A stretch of DNA of 64,000 nt from Bacteroidales bacterium (GTDB taxonomy: Bacteria; Bacteroidota; Bacteroidia; Bacteroidales; JAGOPY01): contig JALNZD010000018.1 in the NCBI GenBank assembly GCA_023229505.1, positions 1 to 64,000 on the forward strand, in the 5' to 3' direction. Within the stretch, counting starts at the first letter, position 1; each line of letters opens with the position of its first letter. A program made the translations under genes and the position numbers. Below the pieces are notes generated by a model. It saw nothing but the letters and a program-made list of their open reading frames with translations, searched no databases and was not told where the DNA came from. This document shows positions 43,013 to 52,227 of this stretch, in pieces.

Positions 43013-44101
43013 ATGAAATTTACATATTTTCCCACTCTCCTTGTATGCTTCATTACCCTGGCAGGATCGGCCCAGAACCCAGACACATTGCGCCTGAAGA
43101 ACTTCCGGCCTGTTTCGATCTATAATATTCCCATTACCAAAGTTGACCAGGCCCGCTTCCCGGTTATCGATATGCACTCCCACGATTATGCAAAGACCGA
43201 CCAGGACATTCAGACCTGGATCAATAACATGGATAAATTCGGTATTGAAAAGACCATCATCCTTTCCTGTCAAACCGGCCCGGCTTTCGATTCAGTTTTA
43301 GCCAAATATGCGGCTTATGGCGACAGGTTTGAAGTATGGTGCGGGTTTGATTATACCGGTTATAACAGCTCCGACTGGCCGGTCAATGCATTGAAAGAAC
43401 TGGAGCGGTGTCATAAACTAGGGGCGAAAGGCATCGGTGAATTGGGTGACAAGGGATTGGGACTCGTATATTCCAAGCCTACCCCGGCTTATGGCATGCA
43501 TATCGACGATCCAAGGATGAAACCCCTCCTGCAAAGATGCGGTGAATTGGGAATACCCATCAATATTCATATTGCCGAACCTTACTGGATGTACCTCCCG
43601 GCTGATTCAACCAATGATGGATTAATGAACGCCTGGACCTGGAAAATAGACCTTACCAAAGAGGGTATCCTCGATCATGGTGAAATGATCACGACACTGG
43701 AGAATGCTGTCAGGGATAATCCCAAAACGACATTCATCGCATGTCATTTTGCCAACTGCTGCTATAACCTTGAAATCCTTGGGAGATTGCTTGATCAATA
43801 CCCAAATCTTTTTGCAGATATCTCTGCCCGTTATGCTGAAACTGCGACCATCCCCCGATATATGGCTGCTTTTTATGACAAATACCAGGATCGCCTGCTT
43901 TATGGAACCGATATGGGTTTTGAAGATGCGATGTATGAAACTACCTTCAGGGTCCTGCAAACCCCGGATGAACATTTTTACAGGACGGAGCAATTCAACT
44001 ATCATTGGGCCCTTAACGGGTTTGACCTGGATGACGAAATCCTGCAGAAATTATATAAAACAAATGCCGTTATAGTCATGAAACAAGCGGCTAAGAAATA
44101 A
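43013..44101 (+). CDS. Exported amidohydrolase-family (Amidohydro_2) protein
   Basis: 362 residues from Met at 43013, which starts a good signal peptide (YFPTLLVCFITLAGSAQ); an ATG at 43001 would add 4 residues. Metal-site motifs of the amidohydrolase superfamily are DMHSHD, INIHIAEP, FIACHFANC and LLYGTDMGF. The protein should act in the periplasm, probably as a hydrolase or lactonase or decarboxylase on a sugar-derived compound. It follows the aldolase gene by 15 nt in the same operon, which suggests a carbohydrate substrate, but the reaction is unknown. Confidence 0.83.
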   Translation: MKFTYFPTLLVCFITLAGSAQNPDTLRLKNFRPVSIYNIPITKVDQARFPVIDMHSHDYAKTDQDIQTWINNMDKFGIEKTIILSCQTGPAFDSVLAKYAAYGDRFEVWCGFDYTGYNSSDWPVNALKELERCHKLGAKGIGELGDKGLGLVYSKPTPAYGMHIDDPRMKPLLQRCGELGIPINIHIAEPYWMYLPADSTNDGLMNAWTWKIDLTKEGILDHGEMITTLENAVRDNPKTTFIACHFANCCYNLEILGRLLDQYPNLFADISARYAETATIPRYMAAFYDKYQDRLLYGTDMGFEDAMYETTFRVLQTPDEHFYRTEQFNYHWALNGFDLDDEILQKLYKTNAVIVMKQAAKK

Positions 44102-44120
44102 TTAAAGGAAAAATGAAAAG

Positions 44121-46184
44121 ATGAAAAAGACAGCTATTTTATTTTTTACTATCATTTCGGCAATCGCGCTTTTATTCCCGGGTTGCAAACCGAAAGAAAT
44201 AAAGATTGTTTCCGGGAATCTTGAAATAACCATCGACAATAAGATGAAAAGCGCTGTCAACAGCACCTTTCCCGGAGCCGAACCTTTCATGGATCAGCCT
44301 CAGCCTTCGGAATATCTTGTGACAAAGCATTTAACGATGTTAGATTTTGCATTGACCTCCTTTAAAGAAGAGGAAAATTCAGACAGTATCGGAAAGGGGA
44401 AAAAGTTCATTGTAACCGGAACGTTTGAAAAAGATGACTATTCACTGGAAAAACAGGTTATTATAAGGATTTATAATGGATTTCCAGGTATGGCTGTTTA
44501 TAACGTCCGGTACCGGAATACCGGAAACAGGGAAATACAGGTAAGGCAATGGATTAATAACCATTATGAGATATTATCACCCAACGACCAGCCGCGTTTC
44601 TGGTCATTCCAGGGAGGGACCACTAATGAGAGAAAAGACTGGGTCTTACCCATTGATAAAGGTTTTTACCAGCGGAATTACCTCGGCATGACCAGCTCGG
44701 ATTATGGCGGTGGCATACCTGTAACGGATATCTGGCGAAAAGACGCCGGTATCGCAATTGGCCATACTGAATTAGTTCCCAGGGAACTCTCCTTACCCGC
44801 AGATATGGATAAATACTCGGAATCCATTGAGATCGGCGTGGAATATGAATATCCTGGTGGATTAACCCTGGCAGAAAATGATATTCTGACAACAGATGAG
44901 ACCTTCGTCATGGTTCATCAGAAAGACTATTTTTCATCCCTCCAGCTTTTCACCAGGTTCATGAAGGCAAAAGGAATCCGGTTTGCAGAAACTGAAGAAG
45001 ACGCGTACGGGTCGATGTGGTGTGCCTGGGGGTATGAAAGAAATTTTACCCTTGATGAGATAATCGGTACTTTGTCGAAAGTTAAAGAATTGGGGATCAG
45101 ATGGGTAGGTATTGATGATGGTTTTCAGATTGCAGAAGGGGACTGGAACCTTGACCCAAAAAAGTTTCCGAATGGAGACATTGACATGAGGCGACTGGTG
45201 GATCAGATCCATGCCCAGGGCCTGAAAGCCATGATCTGGTGGTCGCCGCTTGCTGCCGATCCGGGAAGCCGCATCCTCCGGGAAGATCCTGATGTATTGC
45301 TTTATAATGAAGACTGGTCACCGCGTTACATTACCTGGTGGGATGCCTGGCTGATGTCACCGGCGTATGAAGGGACCAGGAAACATACCCGTGAGGTATT
45401 AGACATGTTCCTGAAAACCTGGGATTTCGATGGCATCAAGATCGATGGGCAGCATGTCAATGCCGTCCCTGCCGACTATCAACCGGATCATGGACTGGAA
45501 AACCCGGAGCAGTGTATTGAAAAACTTCCGGAATTCTTCAGCATGGTACTTCATCATGCCCGTGAAATTAAGCCAAATGCTGTCATTGAGATTTGTCCAT
45601 GCGGATGTTGCATGTCGTTCCACCTGATGCCATACCTGAACCAGGCAGTTTCTTCCGATCCGAAAAGCAGCTGGCAGGTCAGGCTAAAAGGCAAGACTTA
45701 CAAGGCGATAATCGGCCAGACCGCTTATTACGGTGACCACGTTGAATTGATGGATAACGCGAATGATTTTGCAACGCAGATGGGGATTGGGGCCGTGATG
45801 GGCACAAAATTTACCTGGCCTGAGGATAATCCGAAAGCGAGCGCCAGCTATCTGCTTACAGCAGAAAAAGAAGAGATATGGAAGAAATGGTTTGGCTTGT
45901 ATAATCAGAAAATGCTACCGACGGGAAATTATCTTGGCGGGCTTTATGATATTGGATATGATAAGCCGGAAGGTCACGTGATCCAAAAAGGCGATACGAT
46001 TTTCTATGCTTTCTATAGTCCGGATTGGAATGGGAGCATTGAACTGAGGGGACTGGATGCGGGCGGGCAGTACAGGGTGATTGACTACGTCAATTCTATC
46101 GATCTTGGCATGGTTAAAGGGAGTAAACCAATTATAGATATTGGCTTTAAGCAATATTTATTATTGGAGGTTTATCCCGAATAA
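44121..46184 (+). CDS. GH36-like alpha-galactosidase lipoprotein
   Basis: 687 residues with a lipobox (LLFPGC). The N-terminal beta-sandwich (about 30-270) precedes a TIM barrel: GSMWCAWGYERNFTLDEIIG, GIRWVGIDDGFQ, AMIWWSPLAADPGS, and FDGIKIDGQH with the likely nucleophile Asp; later EICPCGCCMS may carry the acid/base region. This fits GH36/GH27-clan alpha-galactosidases or alpha-N-acetylgalactosaminidases, which take off terminal alpha-linked galactose-type residues. As a lipoprotein it acts in the periplasm or at the surface and would feed the aga/tagatose enzymes. Exact specificity open. Confidence 0.87.
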   Translation: MKKTAILFFTIISAIALLFPGCKPKEIKIVSGNLEITIDNKMKSAVNSTFPGAEPFMDQPQPSEYLVTKHLTMLDFALTSFKEEENSDSIGKGKKFIVTGTFEKDDYSLEKQVIIRIYNGFPGMAVYNVRYRNTGNREIQVRQWINNHYEILSPNDQPRFWSFQGGTTNERKDWVLPIDKGFYQRNYLGMTSSDYGGGIPVTDIWRKDAGIAIGHTELVPRELSLPADMDKYSESIEIGVEYEYPGGLTLAENDILTTDETFVMVHQKDYFSSLQLFTRFMKAKGIRFAETEEDAYGSMWCAWGYERNFTLDEIIGTLSKVKELGIRWVGIDDGFQIAEGDWNLDPKKFPNGDIDMRRLVDQIHAQGLKAMIWWSPLAADPGSRILREDPDVLLYNEDWSPRYITWWDAWLMSPAYEGTRKHTREVLDMFLKTWDFDGIKIDGQHVNAVPADYQPDHGLENPEQCIEKLPEFFSMVLHHAREIKPNAVIEICPCGCCMSFHLMPYLNQAVSSDPKSSWQVRLKGKTYKAIIGQTAYYGDHVELMDNANDFATQMGIGAVMGTKFTWPEDNPKASASYLLTAEKEEIWKKWFGLYNQKMLPTGNYLGGLYDIGYDKPEGHVIQKGDTIFYAFYSPDWNGSIELRGLDAGGQYRVIDYVNSIDLGMVKGSKPIIDIGFKQYLLLEVYPE

Positions 46185-46199
46185 TTTTAATTTTGAAGT

Positions 46200-47879
46200 A
46201 TGTATCTCAGTCACCTGGAAATAGATAATTTTCTTGGAATCAGGTCGGCCCGGATCGATTTCAATGAAACCACCGTATTGATCGGGGAGAATGATTCAGG
46301 AAAATCTGCCCTCCTTGAAGCCATTGATAAGGTGCTGGCTGTCAATAAGGAAGGAGGCAAGCTCCGGTTCTATCCACATGAGTTTCATGTGGAAATGAGA
46401 GGCGGCACGTATGCTCCTACGGGCACCCTGCGCATTGCCCTCACTTTCAGGGAACGCCGGCCGGATGAGTGGTCTCTTCTCCAGGGCAATGAAATGGGCG
46501 TTCTTATCCGGGATGACAAAAACGTCATCCAGGAGCTGACTGTTGAAGTCACAGCCCAGCCCGGTGAAAAAGCTTCTTTTCCGGAATGGGGTATCCGTAT
46601 TCCGGGCACGGACACTTCAGGAATGAAGAATGATCAGACTATTCTCGACTGGATCCGGAGGATGAACCCGGTATTTCGCATCAGGAGCGGAATCCTGACA
46701 AGTATCCCTGAACAAAAAGCGCATGATACATCAACGACAGGTAGCGAACCTGAAAAAAAAGAGGAGTTTATCAACCGGATCAGCAAGCACTTTGAAAACC
46801 TTTTACAAGGCACTGCCCCGGATGTCCATGCTGAACTTCGGGCCGGTTACCGCACTGCAATGAATTACCTCGAAGAAGCCTCCAGCCTTTTCCTGCCGGA
46901 AGGTTATTACGCACAAAGTATCATTGGCGATATTCTGGGAAAGCGTAGCTCTTCAGAGGGATTAATCGGAAGGGGTATTCATTATCACCACGGGTCAGCA
47001 GCTGAAATGATCGGATTGCTACTGTTCACAAATGCCATGCTGCAATCAGGCACTTTGCTTGCTGATCCTGCCTCAGAACCTATTTTCATCTTTGAAGATC
47101 CGGAAGCCAATCTCCATCCCATGACCCTTGAATCAGTCAGGTTGATGATCGAACGCCTCAAATGGCAAAAGATCATCACCACGCAATCAGGAGATTTCCT
47201 TTCAGGCTACTCCCTGCAGGATATCAGGCGCATTACGAGGCAGGCCGGTCATGTAAGGCAATGGAAGATTTCGCCCGGCAGCCTGGGTAACGAAGACTTG
47301 CGCCGGCTGAGCTATCACATCCGGATGCGGCGGGGTACGGCTACTTTCGCCCGTTGCTGGCTCCTGGTAGAAGGCGAATCGGAAGTGTGGCTCCTCCCCC
47401 ATGTAGCACGCTTGTGCGGCTTCGAACTGGCGATGGAAGGCGTGGTGTGCATTGAATTTGCCCAGTGTGGTATCTCACCGCTTATTAAAGCGGCCAGGCA
47501 ACTCGGGATAGAGTGGCACCTCCTGGCAGATGGCGACGCGGCAGGCAAAGCATATATCGATACGGCAAAACACTTTGCAAACCAGTCGAATGAGGATTAT
47601 GCTAACAGCTTTACCGGGCTCAGGGATAAGGATATCGAGCATCATTTGTTTTTTAACGGTTACGCTGCCGTTTACCAGGAATACTCCGGTATTCCCATTA
47701 ATTATGGGCAAAATATGCAGCCGCGCCGAATTATCGGGCGCGCCATCCACCGTAATTCAAAACCTTTCATGGCGATTGCCATCGTAGAAGCCATGGCACA
47801 GCCAGATTCCCCGGGGGTACCCCCTGTTCTCAGAAAATTAGTTGAAACCTGCGTTCGCCTGGCACAGGGAAGATCTTAA
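46200..47879 (+). CDS. OLD-family ATPase/TOPRIM nuclease (class 1 type)
   Basis: 559 residues. The N-terminus is an ABC-type ATPase as in RecF/OLD: FLGIRSARIDFNETTVLIGE then Walker A GENDSGKS (29-36), and a Walker B IFIFEDPEANLHP (about 300-312) with the signature region before it. The C-terminus is a TOPRIM domain: LLVEGESEVWLLP (catalytic Glu) and LLADGDAAGKAY (DxD). OLD nucleases nick or degrade DNA and appear in phage exclusion and in Gabija (GajA) defence. No UvrD-like GajB or other partner gene lies beside it, so it is a stand-alone OLD. It starts 15 nt after the GH36 gene, possibly by read-through. Confidence 0.9.
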   Translation: MYLSHLEIDNFLGIRSARIDFNETTVLIGENDSGKSALLEAIDKVLAVNKEGGKLRFYPHEFHVEMRGGTYAPTGTLRIALTFRERRPDEWSLLQGNEMGVLIRDDKNVIQELTVEVTAQPGEKASFPEWGIRIPGTDTSGMKNDQTILDWIRRMNPVFRIRSGILTSIPEQKAHDTSTTGSEPEKKEEFINRISKHFENLLQGTAPDVHAELRAGYRTAMNYLEEASSLFLPEGYYAQSIIGDILGKRSSSEGLIGRGIHYHHGSAAEMIGLLLFTNAMLQSGTLLADPASEPIFIFEDPEANLHPMTLESVRLMIERLKWQKIITTQSGDFLSGYSLQDIRRITRQAGHVRQWKISPGSLGNEDLRRLSYHIRMRRGTATFARCWLLVEGESEVWLLPHVARLCGFELAMEGVVCIEFAQCGISPLIKAARQLGIEWHLLADGDAAGKAYIDTAKHFANQSNEDYANSFTGLRDKDIEHHLFFNGYAAVYQEYSGIPINYGQNMQPRRIIGRAIHRNSKPFMAIAIVEAMAQPDSPGVPPVLRKLVETCVRLAQGRS

Positions 47880-47901
47880 TAATTGCCATTTCATTTTATT
47901 C

Positions 47902-47933
47902 CTTGGTTGCTGTCATTTTGTTTGTTATTTTTG
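47902..47933 (+). promoter_or_regulatory. Promoter of the esterase-like gene
   Basis: CTTG (47902-47905) and TATTTTTG (47926-47933) with a 20-nt spacer. It is a near match to TTTG-N19-TAnnTTTG, 44 nt upstream of the start at 47978. Confidence 0.55.
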
Positions 47934-47977
47934 AAACGCGTAAAGTTCTAACGAAGGAACCGGGTTATCAATAATCT

Positions 47978-49396
47978 ATGCTCACTGGCACAGCTAAAAG
48001 AACAATTCCATACCTCTTTCTGATATTGTTTTCCACTTTAGGATCCCGGGCTCAGGTCCTGAAGGCTGGAAAACTTATACCGGAGGTTCATTGCATGAAT
48101 GACAGCAATCATCATTATGCCCTGTACCTCCCCAGCTACTTTTATGAATCCGATGTGGAAGAATGGCCTGTGATCTATGCTTTTGATGCAGCTGCCCGTG
48201 GGTCGCTTCCAGTGGAACTGTTCCGTGAGGCATCTGAAAAATACGGATATATCATTGCCGGAAGCAATGTATCCGAAAACGGCCCCTGGGAACCAATCCT
48301 GAAGGCCGCCGAGACCATGTTCAAGGATACAGAAGCACGTTTCAAAATCGACCCTAAACGCAGGTATACGACCGGGTTTTCAGGTGGTGCCCGTGTAGCA
48401 ACTTCACTCGCGGTGCTATATGGCACATTTGAGGGTGTCATCGGCTGTGGGGCAGGTTTCTCAAACAATTATCCACCTCATTTTGACCTGGATTTCAGCT
48501 ATATCGGCCTTATCGGGAACCGGGACTTCAATTACCAGGAGATGCAAAACCTTGATAACCGGCTTAATAAATATAATATTAGCCATTATATCTATGAATT
48601 TCCGGGAGAGCATGACTGGCCATCCGCCCAGGTCATTACTGATGCCGTTACCTGGTTGGAATTCAGGGCTATGGAGAATGAATTGAAATGGACTGATTAT
48701 GGTTTGAGAGAAGATTTTTATGAAGCAAACCATCAATTGATCCTGGATTTTATCGGGGAAGGAAGAGAATATGATGCTTCCAAGCAGTGTGAAAAACTTA
48801 TCTCTTACCTTCATGGGGTCAGGAATATCAGTGAAATAGAAAAAATATTCGAAAATTTGAATAAAACCGATGCCATTCTAAAAGAAAAGAAAAACCTGGC
48901 TAAGATTTTGGAAGAAGAACGGGATTATTACCTGCAATATTCAGATGCTTTTGTTTGCTATCGTATAAATTATGAAGATAGTATGACACCTGTTAAGCCA
49001 AATTCATGGTGGAAGGAACAGCTTAAGATTGCCAATAGCAAGATTACAAAAGGTGATAACCCTACAGATACTTTACTTGGACGCAGGATGATTGATTTTA
49101 TCTGGAGGACAGCCCATATGCAATATGAAAGCGTCCAGGGTACAGAATATCAACCTACTTCAAGATATTTCCTGGAGATCTGGGCTATGGCTCAGCCTGA
49201 TGCAATAAGCCCATACTATTTTCTTGCTAAATTTTATACCAAGCAAGGCAGGTATGACAAAGCCCTGAAATCATTGGAGGCTGCCATCGACAGAGGGCTT
49301 TCCGATATCAACCTCATTGAAAATGACAGCATCCTTGTTAATCTTATCATGATTCCTGAATACCAGCAGGTTGTAGCTAAGATGGTGACTAATTGA
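47978..49396 (+). CDS. Exported alpha/beta-hydrolase (esterase-like) with C-terminal TPR-like part
   Basis: 472 residues with an N-terminal signal (LFLILFSTLGSRA). Residues about 40-230 form a polyhydroxybutyrate-depolymerase or esterase-type hydrolase: nucleophile elbow GFSGGARV (Ser about 131), and a late His in FPGEHDWPSAQ. Residues about 240-470 are helical with a TPR-like end (RYDKALKSLEAAIDRG). Substrate unknown, maybe an ester on a sugar. It has its own promoter and is separated from the OLD gene by 98 nt. Confidence 0.8.
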   Translation: MLTGTAKRTIPYLFLILFSTLGSRAQVLKAGKLIPEVHCMNDSNHHYALYLPSYFYESDVEEWPVIYAFDAAARGSLPVELFREASEKYGYIIAGSNVSENGPWEPILKAAETMFKDTEARFKIDPKRRYTTGFSGGARVATSLAVLYGTFEGVIGCGAGFSNNYPPHFDLDFSYIGLIGNRDFNYQEMQNLDNRLNKYNISHYIYEFPGEHDWPSAQVITDAVTWLEFRAMENELKWTDYGLREDFYEANHQLILDFIGEGREYDASKQCEKLISYLHGVRNISEIEKIFENLNKTDAILKEKKNLAKILEEERDYYLQYSDAFVCYRINYEDSMTPVKPNSWWKEQLKIANSKITKGDNPTDTLLGRRMIDFIWRTAHMQYESVQGTEYQPTSRYFLEIWAMAQPDAISPYYFLAKFYTKQGRYDKALKSLEAAIDRGLSDINLIENDSILVNLIMIPEYQQVVAKMVTN

Positions 49397-49418
49397 ATTG
49401 GCGGTTCAGGATTCAAGC

Positions 49419-51743
49419 CTACTGATCCTCCCCTTCCATTGACTTCTCCAGTTCCCTGGCCTCGCCCAGGAATTCCTCAACATCCATTTCACGGAAGAAA
49501 ACAAGTCCATGGGCGGCCCGGATCCTGGGATGAGGGTTTTCATAGAAATAATCCTTTCCTAAAAGTAACTGTATAGATTTTAGCTGTTCGACCCATATCT
49601 TTCTGGACAGCTTGCTGAACGGCCCATCCATTTCATAGCTTGGAAAGGAAGCATCGACCTGGCTGAGGTAGCAGTTATGGAATGAACCCTCCAGCATGGA
49701 AAGTGAATTAAGCGAGCAAGGTACAAAAACATCTGCTTCAGCCGGGTGAAAGCGATACCATACATTACGGTAGCCCCATATTCTGAGTTTTTCAAGATCA
49801 GTTTCTGAAGACCACTTCCTGATTGCTTCGGCAATGGTCTGAAGCACTTTGTAATGAGTGTCAGGGCCACTGCCTTCCGGGTCCAGCGCGAGGCTGATGA
49901 CAGTCGGTTTGATATCACGCATCATTTTCAATACCGGTTCCACATCGCGCGCTTTTTCCGGTGCCTGGGTGAAGATATCACCGGTATAAAAGCCCAGTCG
50001 TAAATGATGGATATTTTTTACCTGGACCCCATAATGAGCCCAAACCAGTTCCTCCTCAAATTCGCGGATCATCCCTTTGAGCTTTTGAATGTCCGGGGGA
50101 TTTTTCTCCCCATCGTAACTATGATCAATATAATGGATCATCGAATCAAGCCTGACCAGCAGGTCCTGAATATCTTTAACCCCGTAAATCTCCACAAAGG
50201 CTCTGACGATACGATGACTGAGCCCTCGTTGTTTTTCAAAAGCATTACCGGACGCAACATTGTCAAGGTAATGATACACATCTTTATCCCATTTGAACCT
50301 ATATCCTTTTTCAAAAAAGTCAGGATATTGAATCATCCGGATAAGGTCGTCATTAATCAACTGACGGGTATGATCAAGGGACGATCTGACAAATTTATTG
50401 GTGACCGCAGTAAAACCCGAAGTCATTATGGCAAAATGGAGTTTGTTGGTATGTGACCTGACCTGGTGGGCTATATGAGGAAGGATGCCCAGCATGATAT
50501 CGTCATGATGCGGCCCGGTGTGGAGAAACACCTGGTCGAGCTCGGGTTCGAGCCCTTTTTGTAATTTGTGTTTTATGGCATCTTCAACCATTGGCACAAT
50601 GCTTTCCGGAGCGCCGGGGATCATAGATGCAAAAATATCCGATCCGATATCATCAGTTGTCAGGTGATGACCGTATTTATCAAGTTTTTTAGTCAGGTCA
50701 ATGATGGAACGTTCAGTTTTCTCATCCGTCCACGCTCCTTTATTATAATATCTCAACTGGCTGTCTTTCAGCCTGGAAGCAGCGCCAATGGTCAGGAAAA
50801 AGCGGCTGTTGGGAAGCTTTTGAAAGGCTGTGGCCGGATAAGTATTTCCGGGAGGGTTTTCCAGGGCCTGCCTGACAACTTCCGCCTTTGCTTCGCCTGC
50901 AGCAATGATAATAGCAACAGCATCAGGATTATGGGTTATGGTATCCAGGCCGATTGTGATCACCATCCTGTTCCTGGAGATTTCGATCCCTCCCAGGTCT
51001 GTCGCTGCTACGGCCTGGGTCTCAAAATTTGTGGAAGTGAGCCTTGTTGTGCTGTAATGATCGGAACCCTTGATATTGAACGCAATATGCCCGTCAGGAC
51101 CGATTCCTCCTAAAAAAAATCCAATACCACCTTTATCCTGTATTTTTTTTTCGTAGCCTGTGCACCACTCATCAATCAGGAAAATAGAATCCTGTTGCAG
51201 ACGGTCGAGTTCATTTTTACATTCCCGGTAACGCAAAGAGAGGTCAACTTTATTGCCCGGAAACACTTCCCGGTAACTTTTCCCACCTGCCAGACGGATC
51301 TCATCACAATTTACCAGCAATGCCCTTTTTGCATCCAGACCAAATCCGTCTATATAAAAGTTTTGAATATAATAGTAAAAACTATTGTGTTGTTCAGGCG
51401 ATATCGGGTAGAATTCATCGATCTGGACAAACTGCAGGCCTTTCAGGTCAGGTTTTTTGGCCAGGAAAAGCCCATGTTCTTCACGGAGTTTTCTTTCAGA
51501 AGGATCATGCCAATGTCGAAGGAAATGCATGGTCCATTTGATAAAATACTCCGGGGTCTTACCGGTAGGAAGACTGATCACGCCTTCAGGATTTTGAGAA
51601 ACCCATTCCAGGAATCGAAGGGAAGTCAGCATTCCAAGCCTGGGAAAATTATCGACCAGAATATATGGAAGAAAGGTAGTGATTTCGTAGCGGCCGGCTT
51701 TTTCGTAGAAGGATGATTCTACGGATGATGAAAATTTTTGCAT
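49419..51743 (-). CDS. nagB: Glucosamine-6-phosphate deaminase (NagB) fused to PIG-L deacetylase-like domain
   Basis: 774 residues, three times the size of plain NagB. Residues about 35-340 are NagB: VISLPTGKTPEYF, FVQIDEFYPISPEQHNSF, FFLGGIGPDGHIAFN (active site), LTIGAASRLK. Residues about 400-720 are a PIG-L/LmbE domain, with the zinc motif here as FLHTGPHHDDIMLG where others have PHPDDE, and WGYRNVWYRFHPAEAD near its end. Fused forms are known from Bacteroidota. The first half turns glucosamine 6-phosphate into fructose 6-phosphate and ammonia; the second could deacetylate GlcNAc-like substrates. Both activities would complement the galactosamine genes. Convergent with the esterase gene. 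Confidence 0.9.
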   Translation of the reverse strand: MQKFSSSVESSFYEKAGRYEITTFLPYILVDNFPRLGMLTSLRFLEWVSQNPEGVISLPTGKTPEYFIKWTMHFLRHWHDPSERKLREEHGLFLAKKPDLKGLQFVQIDEFYPISPEQHNSFYYYIQNFYIDGFGLDAKRALLVNCDEIRLAGGKSYREVFPGNKVDLSLRYRECKNELDRLQQDSIFLIDEWCTGYEKKIQDKGGIGFFLGGIGPDGHIAFNIKGSDHYSTTRLTSTNFETQAVAATDLGGIEISRNRMVITIGLDTITHNPDAVAIIIAAGEAKAEVVRQALENPPGNTYPATAFQKLPNSRFFLTIGAASRLKDSQLRYYNKGAWTDEKTERSIIDLTKKLDKYGHHLTTDDIGSDIFASMIPGAPESIVPMVEDAIKHKLQKGLEPELDQVFLHTGPHHDDIMLGILPHIAHQVRSHTNKLHFAIMTSGFTAVTNKFVRSSLDHTRQLINDDLIRMIQYPDFFEKGYRFKWDKDVYHYLDNVASGNAFEKQRGLSHRIVRAFVEIYGVKDIQDLLVRLDSMIHYIDHSYDGEKNPPDIQKLKGMIREFEEELVWAHYGVQVKNIHHLRLGFYTGDIFTQAPEKARDVEPVLKMMRDIKPTVISLALDPEGSGPDTHYKVLQTIAEAIRKWSSETDLEKLRIWGYRNVWYRFHPAEADVFVPCSLNSLSMLEGSFHNCYLSQVDASFPSYEMDGPFSKLSRKIWVEQLKSIQLLLGKDYFYENPHPRIRAAHGLVFFREMDVEEFLGEARELEKSMEGEDQ

Positions 51744-51795
51744 CGGTTATTTATAGGTTCATGCAAAGTTCGTGAAAGTATTTGAAAGAAGAAAA

Positions 51796-51823
51796 CAGAA
51801 GTCAGAAGACAGAATGCAGAAGA
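51796..51823. repeat. Heptamer CAGAAGW x4
   Basis: CAGAAGT, CAGAAGA, CAGAATG, CAGAAGA in a row, in the gap upstream of the NagB gene and before the tRNA. Confidence 0.85.
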
Positions 51824-51859
51824 TTTTGTTGAAAATTTTGATTCTTAGTCATCAATTAA

Positions 51860-51941
51860 CCACAGTAGGCACATTAGAACACATAGAAAGCCACAATAGA
51901 CCTAAGTGTTTTTCTAATGTGTCCTAATGTGTCTAATGTGG
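51860..51941. repeat. Long inverted repeat built of 9-10-nt tandem words
   Basis: Arm 1 (51860-51884) and arm 2 (51917-51941) are 25 nt each and pair at 22 of 25 positions. Each arm is itself made of repeated TAATGTGTC-type words. The remaining 32 nt form the loop. It could form a cruciform or a stable RNA hairpin between NagB and tRNA-Arg. No gene overlaps it. Confidence 0.85.
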
Positions 51942-51997
51942 TAAAAAGGCGTAACGCAGATACTCCTGTCAACTGCCGACTCGATAAAAAATATTCC

Positions 51998-52005
51998 TAT
52001 CTTTG
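51998..52005 (+). promoter_or_regulatory. -7 box of tRNA-Arg
   Basis: TATCTTTG matches TAnnTTTG exactly and ends 12 nt before the tRNA start at 52017. Confidence 0.6.
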
Positions 52006-52016
52006 CCGCCAGCCAC

Positions 52017-52089
52017 GGTCTCGTAGCTCAGTGGATAGAGCAACAGCCTTCTAAGCTGTGGGTCGCGCGTTCGAATCGCGCCGAGATCA
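52017..52089 (+). tRNA. tRNA-Arg (anticodon TCT)
   Basis: 73 nt with a full cloverleaf: acceptor GGTCTCG/CGAGATC (7 bp, one G-T), D arm GCTC..GAGC, anticodon stem ACAGC/GCTGT with loop CTTCTAA (anticodon TCT at 52050-52052), T arm GCGCG-TTCGAAT-CGCGC, discriminator A. CCA is not encoded. It decodes AGA. The 3' flank carries a heptamer array and a decayed gene, not an obvious integrated element. Confidence 0.97.
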
Positions 52090-52096
52090 CTAGGAA

Positions 52097-52124
52097 GTTG
52101 GCAGTTGACAGTTGGCAGTTGTCA
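52097..52124. repeat. Heptamer GTTGRCA x4 at the tRNA 3' flank
   Basis: GTTGGCA, GTTGACA, GTTGGCA, GTTGTCA start 8 nt after the tRNA end. The word is one base from the GTTCGCA/GTTCCCA words at 11884. Confidence 0.9.
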
Positions 52125-52227
52125 GGATCACAAACCAGTGGTTAATTACCGGAAAGGGCTGGCCGGTGGCTGTGAGCCGTCTATAAAGCCAATAACTGAA
52201 AACCTGCCTTATAATATTTAAGATTTT

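Noticed and set aside
50568..51113. 181-codon plus-strand ORF
   Set aside because: Antisense to the NagB domain; no independent support.
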